Assembly (NCBI GenBank): GCA_937931785.1
Contig: CALHAX010000011.1
Coordinates: 1-38,418 of the forward strand
Source of the DNA: an uncultured Hyphomicrobiaceae bacterium
GTDB taxonomy: Bacteria > Pseudomonadota > Alphaproteobacteria > Rhizobiales > CALHAX01
DNA length: 38,418 nt
Direction of reading: 5' to 3'
Below, one piece after another: positions 23,688 to 31,265 of the stretch. Position numbers and translations under genes: made by a program. The number at the start of each line of letters is the position of its first letter. The stretch's first letter is position 1. Under the pieces are notes generated by a model that saw nothing but the letters and a program-made list of their open reading frames with translations, made no database searches and was not told the DNA's origin.

Positions 23688-25307
23688 ATGGCAACGGACA
23701 AGCTCGCACACATTCAGCGCATGCTGGACAAGGGGCAGATCCGTGAGGCCGCTCAGGTCTGTGAGGCTGCATTGCGTCAAGACCAGAAAAATCCAGGTCT
23801 GTGGAGCATGATGGGGCACATCTTGCTGGGCGCGCAAAAGCTGAAACCCGCATTCGAACACTTCGCACGCGCCATTAATCTTGAGCCTGCGAACCCGGAG
23901 CATCATGCGAACGCGGGTCATGTCCTGACGCTGGGGCAACGCTTCAAACCGGCAGAAGAAACGCTCAAGAAGGCGCTGGATCTGGGGAGTTCAGACCCTC
24001 GCGTGCTGCATGATCTTGGTGGCGTCTACCTCATGACTGAGCGATTTGGTGAAGCTGTTACAACTTTCGAGCGTGCGATAGATCTGGCACCGGATCAGGC
24101 TTGGCCGCACGCCAACCTTGGCATCGCGTTGCATCAGGTCAAAAGATATGACGAGGCTGTAGCTGCTTACCGTCGGGCCCTTGAAATCGACGAGCGCGAT
24201 GACAACACGCATTTCAACCTTGGTCTGACGCTTGGCGCATTGCGAGACCACGAGGAGGCGGTTCGCTGTTTCGAAGAGGCGGAACGGCTCAATCCGAAGC
24301 GCACCGACGTTGCGCGCCAGATTGGGCAGGTCAAACTCACGGCAGGGGATTATGGCGGGGCGGTTCCCTACCTTGAGAAGGTCATCGCGAATGCTCCCGA
24401 AGATGCGCAGTCCCAACTATCTCTGACGCACGCGTTCAGTTTTTCAGGGCGCCCCGCTGAAGCCATTACGTTGTGCAAGGAGATCATTGCGAAAGCTCCG
24501 AAAATCGTGGCTGCGCGAAACAACCTGTCCTTCGCGTACCTGAGGAATGGAGAACCAGAAAATGCGATCAGGATTTGCGACGAAATTCTTGTTCTTGCCC
24601 CCGGTCAGACGACGGCGCTCAGTCACAAGTCAGCAGCTCTGAACGAACTGGGGCACCGCGAGGAGGCCGCCGCAATTCTGGATCTCGATCGGTTGGTGCA
24701 GGCGAAAGTCTATGGTGTGGAGGGTAGCGATTTCGCAAATGTAGAGGATTTCAATGCCGCATTCTGCACCTACATCATGTCGCATCCCACATTGAGCTAC
24801 ACGAAGAACAACCGCACGCTCTCGTCCGGACAATGTACCCGCGACATTTTCGAAGATCTGCCTGCGGACCCCGGACCGGTCGTTCAGACCATGAAGGGCA
24901 TGATCGAGCAGTCCATTGCGGACTACAAGGCAGCCAATCCGGTTACGCCGGAACACCCGTTCCTGTTCCGCCATCCTGCGCGCTACAACATTGTGTGCTG
25001 GGCTAATGTTATGGATTCAGGAGGGTATCACGACACGCATTTTCATCCTCCTGGTTGGTTGAGCGGCGTGTACTATCCACAATTGCCTGGCGATGTTCGG
25101 GGCGACGATCCGAACCATGAGGCCTGGATCGAATTCGGTCGCGCCTATTATGCGATCGAAAGCAGCGACGAACCACCAGTGCGTGTCGTGATGCCACAAG
25201 AGGGAATGATCGTTCTCTTCCCCTCTTACACCGGCCATCGTACAATCCCGTTTCAGAGCGATAAAAAGCGTATCAGTGTGGCGTTTGACGTCGAACCGTT
25301 GGAATGA
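23688..25307 (+). CDS. TPR protein fused to a C-terminal Fe/2OG oxygenase (PF13759-like)
   Basis: The 539-residue protein starts with about nine tetratricopeptide units over residues 1-340 (for example AWPHANLGIALHQVKRYDEA near 138-157). After a linker with LDLDRLVQAK, residues 355-539 form a double-stranded beta-helix oxygenase: HDTHFHPPGWLSGVYY gives H448, H451 and H453 as metal-ligand candidates, H517 in SYTGHRTIPF is the distal ligand and R528 in KKRISVAF should hold 2-oxoglutarate. Relatives act as hydroxylases of unknown target; the TPR part suggests a protein substrate. No signal peptide is seen, so it is cytoplasmic. The FAD oxidoreductase gene starts three bases after its stop. Confidence 0.85.
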   Translation: MATDKLAHIQRMLDKGQIREAAQVCEAALRQDQKNPGLWSMMGHILLGAQKLKPAFEHFARAINLEPANPEHHANAGHVLTLGQRFKPAEETLKKALDLGSSDPRVLHDLGGVYLMTERFGEAVTTFERAIDLAPDQAWPHANLGIALHQVKRYDEAVAAYRRALEIDERDDNTHFNLGLTLGALRDHEEAVRCFEEAERLNPKRTDVARQIGQVKLTAGDYGGAVPYLEKVIANAPEDAQSQLSLTHAFSFSGRPAEAITLCKEIIAKAPKIVAARNNLSFAYLRNGEPENAIRICDEILVLAPGQTTALSHKSAALNELGHREEAAAILDLDRLVQAKVYGVEGSDFANVEDFNAAFCTYIMSHPTLSYTKNNRTLSSGQCTRDIFEDLPADPGPVVQTMKGMIEQSIADYKAANPVTPEHPFLFRHPARYNIVCWANVMDSGGYHDTHFHPPGWLSGVYYPQLPGDVRGDDPNHEAWIEFGRAYYAIESSDEPPVRVVMPQEGMIVLFPSYTGHRTIPFQSDKKRISVAFDVEPLE

Positions 25308-25310
25308 GCG

Positions 25311-26645
25311 ATGCCTGATCTGTCGGATGACATCTTCGCTGAGACGTTTTCGCAAGACCCGTGGTGGTGGGAGGCTGCGGCACCGGTTGAGATGCCATCA
25401 ACCGAGATCTCACAAGCAACAGATGTTGTGGTGATCGGCAGCGGCTATGCCGGATTATCCTGTGCACACGAGCTGGCACGCAACGGAACGAATGTCATCG
25501 TCGTTGATGCAGGCAGCATCGGCATCGGCGCGAGTACGCGGGCTGCCGGATTGTTGTCCGGACGAGCTGGGGTAAGCAAGCAAATCAACCTGGAAGCTGC
25601 CGTTGGCGCTGATCAGGCGACGCGTATTCTCGATGAAGCCGACGAAGCATATGAGTATTTCCAGAACCTCATTGCAACAGAAAATATCGATTGCCACTTC
25701 CAGAATGTTGGTCGGTTTGTCGGGGCGCATACGCCCGCAGCGTACGACAAACTTGCGAAGAAGGCGGATGAATACAACAGCGACAGTCGTGGTGCGTTTC
25801 GAATGGTCTCGCGCGCTGAACAACACAACTACATTGGCAGTGATTACTACTTCGGCGGCATGTTCACCGAAGCAGCCGGTTTGGTTCATTCATCGCTATA
25901 TCATCGTGGCTTGTTGAATCTGTGCGAAGCGGCAGGTGTTCGCTTCCTTCCCAATGCCCGCGTAGAGGTGATTGAAAGTAATACGCCGCGCAAGCGTGTT
26001 CATACAAGCCAGGGCGTGATTGAGGCGAAGGACGTCGTGCTCGCCACGAACGGCTATACGGACAAGTCCGCGCCGTGGCATCAGCGACGCATCATCCCAA
26101 TTTCCAGTACGATCGTCGCGACAGAAGAAATTGGTGAGGATCGAGTGAGTGCACTCTTGCCGCAACTTTGTGCCGTTATCGACGCCAAACGCATCATCTG
26201 TTTTGCGCGCCCGTCGCCGGACAGAAAACGCATTCTCTTTGGAGGACGCGCCCGCTTTCACCCGATCACGACCGAGGAAGCAACGAAAATTCTTTATGGC
26301 CAGTTGTGCGAAATGTTCCCCGAAATGCAGGGTGTGAAGGTCACAAACACGTGGACTGGTTACATGGGGTTCACGTTCGATTTTCTCCCCAAGATGGGAG
26401 AGCATGACGGCATGCACTACGCCATCGGCTGCAACGGCGGATGCGGCATTGTCATGATGAGTTGGCTTGGCAGGCAGGTCGCCCGCAAGATCGCCGGAAC
26501 CGCGAACCGTCCAAGCGCATACGAAGCCCAACCTTTCAAGACACAACCCTTTTACGGCGGGAAGCCTTGGTTCCTCCCGGTCGTCGGCAACTATTACCGC
26601 TTTCGCGACTGGCTCGAGCTTCGCAGCGTCCGTCACCTCCGATAG
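25311..26645 (+). CDS. DAO-type FAD-dependent oxidoreductase
   Basis: The 444-residue protein has the FAD motif VIGSGYAGLSCAHELA (41-56) with D66 ending the second strand and GIGASTRAAGLLSGR (71-85), which marks the glycine/D-amino acid oxidase and gamma-glutamylputrescine oxidase group. Near the C-terminus GYMGFTFDFLPKMG and GCNGGCGIVMMSWLGR fit the substrate and FAD-closing loops. Such enzymes oxidise a C-N bond of amino acids or amines. An unusual N-terminal WWWEAAAP precedes the fold and is frequent in this group. It is tightly coupled to the upstream TPR-oxygenase gene. It converges on the fatty acid hydroxylase gene with a four-base gap. Confidence 0.9.
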   Translation: MPDLSDDIFAETFSQDPWWWEAAAPVEMPSTEISQATDVVVIGSGYAGLSCAHELARNGTNVIVVDAGSIGIGASTRAAGLLSGRAGVSKQINLEAAVGADQATRILDEADEAYEYFQNLIATENIDCHFQNVGRFVGAHTPAAYDKLAKKADEYNSDSRGAFRMVSRAEQHNYIGSDYYFGGMFTEAAGLVHSSLYHRGLLNLCEAAGVRFLPNARVEVIESNTPRKRVHTSQGVIEAKDVVLATNGYTDKSAPWHQRRIIPISSTIVATEEIGEDRVSALLPQLCAVIDAKRIICFARPSPDRKRILFGGRARFHPITTEEATKILYGQLCEMFPEMQGVKVTNTWTGYMGFTFDFLPKMGEHDGMHYAIGCNGGCGIVMMSWLGRQVARKIAGTANRPSAYEAQPFKTQPFYGGKPWFLPVVGNYYRFRDWLELRSVRHLR

Positions 26646-26649
26646 CAGC

Positions 26650-27639
26650 CTACAACGAAGCGGAGCGCCGTCGCTCTTTCATCCGTTCGCCGGCTTCAGG
26701 TGTGCCGTCATGGAATGAGCCGAACCATTTGTCCCACGGCACCTCCAACCCGCCGTAATTGCACTCGAAATACCGGTGGTGCATCTGGTGATGGAACGTG
26801 CCAAGCGCCAGGCGGTCCCTGTCTTTGACAACCAGCCCCTCGAACCCCGTGTGGGTCGTGGCTGCCGTGAGTGTCAGATACTGCATGTGATAGAGCAGAT
26901 GGATCGGATGCGACGCGATGATCCAGTGAATCCAGATCGATCCGAGAAACAGAATATGCTCGACAGGATGCATGGAAAGTCCTGACCAGGGACCCACGTT
27001 GGTATTGCGATGATGTAGATTGTGCACGGTGCGGTAAAGTGGCGGCCAATGCAGCAGGCGATGGATCAGATAAAAGTGAAACGACTCCCAGATCGGGACA
27101 AGTGCAAAGAGGAGAACAAACCACACTGGATTGTCGCGCCAGTTCAGGAATGAAATGTAACCGTTTGCAAACGCCCACATCGTACACGCTTCATAGGCTG
27201 TCCAGACGGTCACGCCACTCGCCAGTGTCCAGAACATATTGTCGCGAACTTGCGAGCCGAATGTGAAGACCTTGCCGCGTTTCGGCATGTCCCGCGGATC
27301 GTACTTCTTCGTCTTGCCCTGCCCTTTGTAAATATAGAACCATAGGTGCAGCCCACCAGCGACCAGTACCATGAGCGCGAGATTACGCGCATACATCTGC
27401 GCCACCCAACCGATGTTCCACGTTTTTACAGTCTCCAGTGAGGGTTGAAACCAGAACCAGCACGCCGCAGCAAGTCCAACAAGAATCAGACGCTCGGAGA
27501 TCAGGAACCACGAATTCCAGAGCCAGGACAAAATCCGGCCTGGATGGAGGGGCCAGACGAAGAGTGGGTTCACCTGCAACGGCACGTTCGGGCGGTAGTG
27601 CCATTCCGTTTGTGTGGCTTGTTGCGTAGGTTGAACCAT
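26650..27639 (-). CDS. Fatty acid hydroxylase/sterol desaturase family membrane enzyme
   Basis: The 329-residue protein carries the His-rich di-iron motifs of the family: HFYLIHRLLH (H188, H193, H197), HNLHH (H206, H209, H210), HPVEH (H224, H228) and HHQMHHRYFECNYG (H283, H284, H287, H288). Hydrophobic segments near 45-65, 85-105, 135-160, 168-185 and 228-250 fit four to five membrane helices. Enzymes of this type hydroxylate or desaturate lipids, sterols, carotenoids or ether lipids; the substrate is unknown here. The start ATG 27639 faces a divergent gene across 90 bp containing a perfect dyad. It is large for a bacterial member because of an N-terminal extension of about 60 residues. Confidence 0.9.
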   Translation of the reverse strand: MVQPTQQATQTEWHYRPNVPLQVNPLFVWPLHPGRILSWLWNSWFLISERLILVGLAAACWFWFQPSLETVKTWNIGWVAQMYARNLALMVLVAGGLHLWFYIYKGQGKTKKYDPRDMPKRGKVFTFGSQVRDNMFWTLASGVTVWTAYEACTMWAFANGYISFLNWRDNPVWFVLLFALVPIWESFHFYLIHRLLHWPPLYRTVHNLHHRNTNVGPWSGLSMHPVEHILFLGSIWIHWIIASHPIHLLYHMQYLTLTAATTHTGFEGLVVKDRDRLALGTFHHQMHHRYFECNYGGLEVPWDKWFGSFHDGTPEAGERMKERRRSASL

Positions 27640-27662
27640 GTCGAATTCCTAACGCTTTCTTA

Positions 27663-27679
27663 AAATCCATGATGGATTT
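27663..27679. promoter_or_regulatory. Perfect 7-bp dyad in divergent promoter region
   Basis: AAATCCA-TGA-TGGATTT sits 24 bp from the start of the fatty acid hydroxylase gene and 51 bp from the start of the gene on the other side. Its symmetry and place make it a candidate operator for both. Confidence 0.4.
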
Positions 27680-27729
27680 GCGGACGTCGAGGCAACGATA
27701 TCTCAACCTTGTTGCTTCACTTTATCAGT

Positions 27730-28431
27730 ATGAAACATATCTATCGTCTCACACAACGGGTGACCAAGCCCGGTTCTGTCGTTCGATCATACCATTGTCG
27801 GTTGACGGACGAGAGCGGTACGGCCCTGTTTGACGGTGATACTCGCAATGGCATTCCGTCAAAACCATGGAATTTTTCTGATACAAAAGGCGCATCAGCG
27901 ATGTCCTTCGGTCCGAACCGCAGGATGCTTGCGAACCGTTATATTGTCTGCGATCAGCATGCCGCACGTTTGGCGACCATCCGCCTTCCTGTCGTGAACA
28001 CGAGCTTCGGTGGGCATTGCTTCGAAATCGATGATCAATCAGGCGCGCATTTCATGACGCTCAAGTCTGCAGAGACCTTCGAGCAAGGAGTTCTGGACAA
28101 GGTCGGGGCTTTGTGTGGCGATGATCTTGTGCTCGTCAAGGACGGTGAAATTCTCGGTTATACCGGAGCGGAATCCCAACCAACAGGTTCCCGTAAACCT
28201 GTGTCTGTCGCAGGTGTTGCAAAAGGCGTATTCGAACGCGCCAGCGAACTGCCTGGGCTGGTCGTCGAAAGCATCAAGGATGAATTTGGCGGTGCAAACC
28301 GGATTCGTGAAGAACGTGTCGCCGCACGCCTCACACTTGTGGGAGCAGGTACTGATCTCGATCCGCGCTTTGTCATGGGTGTCCTGCTTTTCAAGACGCA
28401 TGTATTCTCGGCGATCCGCGACGTCAGCTGA
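27730..28431 (+). CDS. Unrecognised protein, possibly tubby C-terminal/LURP-one-like
   Basis: The 233-residue protein begins MKHIYRLTQRV; I use ATG 27730, although no clear ribosome site precedes it and a TTG at 27709 could extend it. It has no signal peptide or membrane segment. Alternating short strands such as RYIVCDQHAARLATIRLPVV near 72-91 and GHCFEIDDQSG near 97-107 recall the scramblase/LURP-one (tubby C-terminal-like) barrel, but no motif decides it. Its last part carries DLDPRFVMGVLLFKTHVF. A strong hairpin follows the stop. It is divergent from the lipid hydroxylase gene, which could mean joint regulation in lipid metabolism. The family is unproven. Confidence 0.6.
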   Translation: MKHIYRLTQRVTKPGSVVRSYHCRLTDESGTALFDGDTRNGIPSKPWNFSDTKGASAMSFGPNRRMLANRYIVCDQHAARLATIRLPVVNTSFGGHCFEIDDQSGAHFMTLKSAETFEQGVLDKVGALCGDDLVLVKDGEILGYTGAESQPTGSRKPVSVAGVAKGVFERASELPGLVVESIKDEFGGANRIREERVAARLTLVGAGTDLDPRFVMGVLLFKTHVFSAIRDVS

Positions 28432-28452
28432 AACGGGACCAGTCGGATGAAA

Positions 28453-28478
28453 AAAGCCCGGCGCAGTGGCCGGGCTTT
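28453..28478. terminator. Bidirectional intrinsic terminator
   Basis: AAAGCCCGGC (28453-28462) and GCCGGGCTTT (28469-28478) pair perfectly around GCAGTG. On the minus strand the stem is followed by a run of six T, on the plus strand by three. It ends the gene at 27730-28431 and probably transcripts from the DUF2147-like gene on the other strand. Confidence 0.85.
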
Positions 28479-28557
28479 CGAGCGCTCGACGCGGGGGCGT
28501 TCGACTTAGCGGCTTCTACGAAGGAGAGGCGTCGGGATCATCATGGCACGCGTGAAA

Positions 28558-28592
28558 CGTTGTGTCAGAATCGGTGGTTCTGACACAACGTC
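28558..28592. repeat. 14-bp perfect inverted repeat
   Basis: ACGTTGTGTCAGAA (28558-28571) and TTCTGACACAACGT (28579-28592) are exact reverse complements around TCGGTGG. The stem abuts the dispersed repeat copy B. It could be a second terminator of the minus-strand gene, part of a mobile repeat unit, or a protein site. No T tract follows. Confidence 0.8.
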
Positions 28593-28598
28593 TATAAA

Positions 28599-28670
28599 GA
28601 CATCGGGATGCCAGCGGAGCGACCTGGATCGTCGCGTCATGAGTCCATTTGAACCAGACGCGCTATAGGA
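28599..28670 (-). repeat. Dispersed 72-bp intergenic repeat, copy B
   Basis: In reverse complement this matches 11451-11522 at 63 of 72 positions without gaps. The outer stem CGCGTC/GACGCG is perfect here, whereas in copy A it has one wobble, while the inner stem is perfect in A and weakened here. It lies just past the stop of the DUF2147-like gene and, with the 14-bp inverted repeat and the terminator, fills the gap between two convergent genes. Confidence 0.85.
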
Positions 28671-28679
28671 TCGTCGAAG

Positions 28680-29054
28680 TTATTTGATCCGCTTCATGTT
28701 TTCGCCTTTGCAGATCAAGCCACCAAGACCACAGCCTTCAAGGCGGAGCGTATTCGAGCTCTTCAGGGTCATATAGCCAGTGTAGACCTTTCCGTCGTCG
28801 GTCGAACGGAGATTACCCTTCCACTGATTGCCCTTCACTTTTTTGGCACCGCAAGACAGTGTTTTTCCGACCCACTGTTTTTTGGGATGGCTCAGAACCT
28901 TGAGGCCAATCCCGCCCTTGCAGCCGAACACCTTGTAAGTGGCACCGGTTGACGGACGCTTCCACGTGCCGTTTGGCGACGCGGCTTGCGCCAGTGTGGC
29001 GAACGCAAACGTTCCTGCCGTCACAGCCGCTGCAAGTGTCAAAATCTTCTTCAT
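28680..29054 (-). CDS. DUF2147-like small secreted protein
   Basis: The 124-residue protein starts at ATG 29054 with AGGAGGAGG nine bases upstream. A clean signal peptide ends at ATLAQA (residue 24). The mature part opens SPNGTWKRPSTGATYKVFGC and contains KKVKGNQWKGNLRSTDDGKVYTG-type strands typical of DUF2147, a small beta-barrel family of unknown function in the periplasm; relatives usually have LWYDPEDGKTY where this has STDDGKVYTG. Four Cys (45, 68, 108, 115) could make two disulfides. The downstream gap holds a dispersed repeat, an inverted repeat and a terminator. Confidence 0.8.
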   Translation of the reverse strand: MKKILTLAAAVTAGTFAFATLAQAASPNGTWKRPSTGATYKVFGCKGGIGLKVLSHPKKQWVGKTLSCGAKKVKGNQWKGNLRSTDDGKVYTGYMTLKSSNTLRLEGCGLGGLICKGENMKRIK

Positions 29055-29223
29055 GGGTCGCAACCTCCTCCTGAACAAACGCGTACACGAAAGGTACGCG
29101 AGGCCCCAAAACGCAGCCCCATCGGTTAACCCTAACGTCAACGTAGCAACGGAATGGGCCGAGACAAAGCACGAAATGCAACAATTTTGCGATGAGAGGC
29201 GACACCCCGCCCCCCCGCACGTG

Positions 29224-30135
29224 TCAGCCAGAAGGTCCACGCACCTGCATCCGCTTGCCGATCATCACGATTGCAACAACGATGACGGCAAAGATCACCT
29301 GTAGCGATGTGATTTGCTCGCCGAGTAGTACTGCAGCGGCGGCAATCGTTACGAACGCTTGAAACAATTGCAGTTGCCCGACCTTCGCAATGCCACCACG
29401 GGCCAAGCCCGCGTTCCAGGCGAAAAAACCCAGCAATTGACTGAACAACGTGACATAAACAAAGCCAGTCCATGCCGAGGATGACGCGTTCCAGTTGATG
29501 GGCTCCGCGAAGATCCAGACGATGGGTACGAGCACTGGCACCGATATGAGAAGTGCCCAGCAGATCACCTGCCAGCCGCCCAATCGTCGTGATAACACGC
29601 CGCCTTGCGCGTAGCCGATCGCAGCACTGACCACGGCCGCGACAAGCAAGAGATCGGCAAGACCAGCATCAGTAAGACTGGCACCATCAAGAATACTGAA
29701 TGCGAGAACGGCAAGGCTGCCAGCGATGGCGGCGAGCCAGAAACCGAGCGATGGGCGTTCACCGGCAAAAAACACTCCAGCGACAGCCGTTGCCAGTGGC
29801 AGAACCGCAATCACCACGCCACCGTGCGCTGCGGGTACATAAAGCATTGCTGTCGTGGCAAAGATCGGGAAGCCGATGACGACCCCGGCAGCGGTGATCA
29901 GTAAGGGCAGAATGTCGTGCCGCTCCGGTAAGCGTTGTCGCGTCAAACCGAGGATCATCGCAGCAATTCCGGCAGCCACCAAAGCCCGACCGAGTCCGAC
30001 AAAAACCGGATCCAGATCGGCCACAGCCAGACGCGTCATGGGCAGCGTTAGTCCAAAAATGAGCACGCCGATCGCGCCTAGAAGGTAGCCGTCGCGTTCG
30101 CGGGCACGCTGTTCGGCGCTGGAAACGTCGTTCAT
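29224..30135 (-). CDS. EamA/DMT-family transporter
   Basis: From ATG 30135 (MNDVSSAEQ) the protein has 303 residues; a TTG at 30159 would add eight. Ten hydrophobic segments in two five-helix EamA halves are visible, starting at YLLGAIGVLIFGLTLPMTRL and ending at LGEQITSLQVIFAVIVVAIVMI, with the motif GRALVAAGIAA in the first half and LARGGIAKVGQLQLFQAF in the second. Such inner-membrane proteins export amino acids, nucleobases or other small metabolites by proton or substrate exchange. The substrate is unknown. It is divergent from the TerB-DnaJ gene with 141 bp between starts. Confidence 0.9.
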   Translation of the reverse strand: MNDVSSAEQRARERDGYLLGAIGVLIFGLTLPMTRLAVADLDPVFVGLGRALVAAGIAAMILGLTRQRLPERHDILPLLITAAGVVIGFPIFATTAMLYVPAAHGGVVIAVLPLATAVAGVFFAGERPSLGFWLAAIAGSLAVLAFSILDGASLTDAGLADLLLVAAVVSAAIGYAQGGVLSRRLGGWQVICWALLISVPVLVPIVWIFAEPINWNASSSAWTGFVYVTLFSQLLGFFAWNAGLARGGIAKVGQLQLFQAFVTIAAAAVLLGEQITSLQVIFAVIVVAIVMIGKRMQVRGPSG

Positions 30136-30276
30136 GTGAGGGGCGTCCTGTGCGGGCAATTGACCGCAGGCGGTTGCGAGCGGGGCAAATTCATTGCACG
30201 GATATCAGACATTGTTGCGCTTCGCACCTGCTGGGTGAACATTGGGCTTGTGCGGCCTGTAGACAGGAGAGAAAAT

Positions 30277-31002
30277 ATGTCGATCTGGGGCAAGATTGCC
30301 GGCGCGGCCGCAGGCCTTGCGATTGGAGGTCCGATTGGTGCGCTGGTTGGCGCCTTGGCTGGCCATCTGGCCGTTGACCGCAATCTGGCGAGTGACGCAG
30401 ACACAGCAGCGCAAAAAGAGATCGCGTTCACCATCGGCGTAGTGGCGCTCGGCGCAAAGATGGCGAAGGCTGATGGCGTAGTCACGAAGGACGAAGTTGC
30501 CGCTTTCAAACAGGTCTTCAAGGTGCCGCCTGGAGAAGAAGGCAATGTCGCGCACGTTTTTGATCTGGCCAAAAAGGATACCGCAGGTTTCGAGGCTTAT
30601 GCCAACCAGTTGGCCGGATTGTTCCGTAACGATCCAGAATTGCTGTGCAACGTCCTGGAGGGCTTGTTCCACATTGCAAGTGCGGATGGAGTCCTGCATC
30701 CGGGGGAAGACGCCTACCTTGCGGAAGTCGCAAACCGGTTCGGGGTCACGGAAACGGAATACAAACATATCCGCGCACGTTTTCTGCCGGAGGACAAATC
30801 GAGCCCCTATGACATTCTGGGCATCTCGCCGGATATCGACGATGCCGCACTGAAAGGGCATTACCGCAAACTGATTGCTGAGAACCATCCGGATCGTGCG
30901 ATGGCGCGTGGCATGCCGGAGGAGTTTATCGCGATCGCCACGGAAAAATCTGCCGCGATCAACGAGGCTTACGAGGAAATTGCCAGGGAACGCGGGCTTT
31001 AA
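30277..31002 (+). CDS. TerB-DnaJ domain protein (DjlA-like membrane co-chaperone)
   Basis: The 241-residue protein starts at ATG 30277 behind AGGAGAG. Residues 7-30 form a glycine-rich hydrophobic helix (GAAAGLAIGGPIGALVGALA) that likely anchors it in the inner membrane. Residues 45-170 hold a TerB-like helical domain with two acidic ADGV motifs (65-68 and 136-139), probable metal-binding loops. The J domain spans 177-241 with YDILGISPDID and the essential HPD (204-206), the contact to DnaK. This is the architecture of DjlA, a J-protein of the envelope stress response. The exact client is unknown. Confidence 0.92.
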   Translation: MSIWGKIAGAAAGLAIGGPIGALVGALAGHLAVDRNLASDADTAAQKEIAFTIGVVALGAKMAKADGVVTKDEVAAFKQVFKVPPGEEGNVAHVFDLAKKDTAGFEAYANQLAGLFRNDPELLCNVLEGLFHIASADGVLHPGEDAYLAEVANRFGVTETEYKHIRARFLPEDKSSPYDILGISPDIDDAALKGHYRKLIAENHPDRAMARGMPEEFIAIATEKSAAINEAYEEIARERGL

Positions 31003-31067
31003 GTGTTTCTGAAAATGGCCAGCCAGGTGCCGCTTCGCACAATTCCGACACACAATTATCGCCATTC

Positions 31068-31086
31068 ATCCACAATTCATGTGGAT
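31068..31086 (+). terminator. Small hairpin after the TerB-DnaJ gene
   Basis: ATCCACA (31068-31074) and TGTGGAT (31080-31086) pair perfectly around ATTCA, followed by TCTACT. It is weak for a terminator but is well placed 66 bp past the stop. Confidence 0.35.
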
Positions 31087-31265
31087 TCTACTAATGCTGC
31101 GTCACACGGTATCTGAACCATGACGCAGGGTGTTTCACCCGCCTCGATCCTTCCGATGCCAGTGGAAATTTCGGGAGCGTCGCATGTCTCCCACTTACTT
31201 CTGGGCATTCCAGTTGTGAAATGAAGTCTCCGTTCTGGTCGGAGATATTATTTTGGGAGGCCATC

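Noticed and set aside
28544-28668. A 41-codon frame starting at ATG 28544
   Set aside because: It runs through the 14-bp inverted repeat and the dispersed repeat copy B, so its sequence is explained by those; no coherent protein features.
29125-29141. CtrA-binding site TTAA-N7-TTAA
   Set aside because: The first half is present (TTAACCCTAAC) but the second half reads GTCA, two mismatches.
31121-31225. Small frames of 34 and 11 codons between the TerB-DnaJ and OmpA genes
   Set aside because: No signal peptide or family likeness, and only a chance ribosome-like site before one of them.
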